DNA of 15,369 nucleotides. It comes from Clostridia bacterium (GTDB lineage: Bacteria > Bacillota > Clostridia > Oscillospirales > Acutalibacteraceae). The translations under genes and the position numbers were made by a program. The notes under the pieces are model-generated. The model ran no database searches and had not been told where the DNA came from. It worked only from the letters and a program-made list of their open reading frames with translations. Of this stretch, positions 14,949-15,369 are shown in pieces. Positions within the stretch are counted from its first letter, which is position 1; every line of letters starts with the position of its first letter. The DNA lies in the NCBI GenBank assembly GCA_024689165.1, contig JAILDS010000288.1, forward strand, positions 1 through 15,369. Reading direction: 5' to 3'.

Positions 14949-15043
14949 CTCCCTCCGTCGCGCTGATGCGCGCCACCTCCCTCCCGGAGGGAGGCTTTAA
15001 AGGCTCCCTCTCCGAGGGAGCTGTCGCGAAGCGACTGAGGGAG
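14949..15043. repeat. ~95-bp nested palindromic GAGGGAG repeat element
   Basis: The ends form an imperfect terminal inverted repeat, with 14949-14961 matching the complement of 15031-15043 at 12 of 13 positions. Inside lie four hairpins: 14959-14972, 14976-14994 (CCTCCCTCC/GGAGGGAGG), 15003-15021 (GCTCCCTC/GAGGGAGC) and 15023-15035 (GTCGC/GCGAC). It resembles dispersed non-coding repeats I recall from Faecalibacterium-like genomes. It encodes no plausible protein and could be a small non-autonomous mobile element. Confidence 0.7.
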
Positions 15044-15062
15044 TCGGAGAGCAACACGGCTC

Positions 15063-15091
15063 GTCACACAGCGCGTAATGTCTGCTATATT
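15063..15091 (+). promoter_or_regulatory. Candidate extended -10 promoter of the structured RNA
   Basis: An extended -10, TGCTATATT (15083-15091), has GTCACA (15063-15068) 17 bp upstream of its hexamer, matching four of six consensus positions. Transcription would begin near 15098, at the edge of the folded segment. Confidence 0.45.
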
Positions 15092-15097
15092 TTTTAC

Positions 15098-15195
15098 CAC
15101 AACGGCATTCCGGAGCCGTGGGACCCGTTCAAGCGGTCCCGCGTCCGGAAAACCGAATGCCTGTACGGAACGGCTTTACGCGCCGTTCTTTTTTT
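15098..15195 (+). ncRNA. Candidate structured small RNA or leader, family not recognised
   Basis: A long hairpin of about 20 bp can be drawn. GGCAT (15104-15108) pairs with ATGCC (15157-15161). TCCGGA (15109-15114) pairs with TCCGGA (15144-15149). CGTGGGACC (15117-15125) pairs with GGTCCCGCG (15135-15143), with one G-U, a 2-nt bulge, a 7-nt internal loop on the 3' side and a 9-nt loop. A separate intrinsic terminator hairpin follows. No open frame of interest lies in it. It does not show SRP, tmRNA, RNase P or 6S hallmarks that I can recognise. It could be a stand-alone small RNA or part of a transposed palindromic unit. Confidence 0.45.
15168..15195 (+). terminator. Strong intrinsic terminator
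   Basis: GAACGGC (15168-15174) and GCCGTTC (15182-15188) form a perfect 7-bp stem with a 7-nt loop, immediately followed by seven T residues. Confidence 0.8.
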
Positions 15196-15294
15196 GACGG
15201 CGCAGTCGTCCCGGGAACAGATATAATATACATATATAGTTATTTGTAAAATACTACCGCTTTTTTCGATATGTGACGAAGTTCTCCGATCATG
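15196..15294. other. AT-rich non-coding stretch
   Basis: Between the terminator and the last promoter the sequence becomes AT-rich, with a TATAAT at 15222-15227 and a run of TATA-like steps to about 15240. A TTGACG at 15194-15199 stands 22 bp from that TATAAT, too far for a normal promoter. No gene is visible here. Confidence 0.5.
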
Positions 15295-15323
15295 TTGAAT
15301 TCCATCCGGATCGCTGATATAAT
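15295..15323 (+). promoter_or_regulatory. Near-consensus promoter, transcript leaves the window
   Basis: TTGAAT (15295-15300), a 17-bp spacer and a perfect TATAAT (15318-15323) preceded by TG (15315-15316) give the best promoter in the window. Transcription should start near 15330. The first ~40 nt contain TGTTT-CCGA-AAACA (15331-15344) and a possible GCGGG/CCTGC stem, so the product may be a structured RNA or a leader. It is cut off by the window end. Confidence 0.75.
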
Positions 15324-15369
15324 AAAAGTGTGTTTCCGAAAACAGGCGGGCCGAAGCTCCTGCGCGGAT

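Noticed and set aside
15120..15140. tRNA T-arm (GTTCAAG loop between GGGACC and GGTCCC)
   Set aside because: The stem and loop lengths do not fit a T-arm, and no anticodon arm, D-arm or acceptor pairing is present around it.
14936..15226. A 96-codon open frame in the 3' non-coding region
   Set aside because: It runs through the palindromic repeat, the RNA hairpins and the terminator, and shows no protein-like features.
15194..15227. TTGACG ... TATAAT as a promoter
   Set aside because: The spacer is 22 bp, too long for a standard sigma-A promoter; the hexamers are probably coincidental in an AT-rich stretch.
1..15369. CRISPR array or complete insertion sequence
   Set aside because: No regularly spaced direct repeats and no transposase gene were seen.

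Overview
The window is GC-rich, gene-dense bacterial chromosome. It probably comes from a high-GC Clostridia lineage (Bacillota, Oscillospiraceae-like). The reasons are a SecA ending in a CxCx8CH zinc tail, a C-terminal DUF6273 domain, an ECF-type double ATPase, a TerB_N/TerB_C protein paired with a DUF2791-type ATPase, strong GGAGG-like ribosome binding sites, and a GAGGGAG-rich palindromic repeat of a kind I recall from this group. The lineage is an inference from gene content; no rRNA or tRNA is visible.

Region 1 (1-2463): the 3' part of an ECF transporter ATPase overlaps a DUF2344 (radical-SAM-associated) gene by 8 bp. These run head-on into a minus-strand NAD(P)-dependent sugar epimerase/reductase-like gene. 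The two coding regions overlap by 70 bp. Each strand's likely intrinsic terminator lies at or inside the opposing gene.

Region 2 (2464-10427): a strong minus-strand promoter serves the epimerase. On the plus strand follow a TraX-family membrane protein, a hairpin-containing leader, secA, a CPBP membrane protease, a YjbR-like/TerB_N/TerB_C protein, and a BrxC/D-like (DUF2791) P-loop ATPase. secA through the ATPase are tightly spaced or overlapping with no clear internal promoter, so they look like one transcription unit. The last two genes match the first two components (SngA, SngB) of the Shango anti-phage system, but the third component, a DEAD/DEAH helicase, is not in the window.

Region 3 (10428-14923): a well-formed promoter overlaid by a perfect inverted repeat starts a second unit. 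It holds an exported or anchored metallophosphoesterase, a 71-residue four-cysteine protein, comM (YifB family Mg-chelatase-like AAA+), and a lower-GC membrane-anchored protein with ankyrin-like and DUF6273 regions. A short intrinsic terminator follows.

Region 4 (14879-15369) has no convincing protein gene. It holds a ~95-bp nested palindromic repeat, a promoter followed by a strongly folded ~100-nt segment ending in a textbook intrinsic terminator (candidate small RNA), an AT-rich stretch, and a near-consensus promoter whose transcript leaves the window.

The items most worth a second look are the helicase-less TerB/DUF2791 pair tied to secA, the structured RNA candidate at 15098-15195, the operator-like palindrome on the phosphoesterase promoter, and the reciprocally embedded terminators of the first convergent pair.
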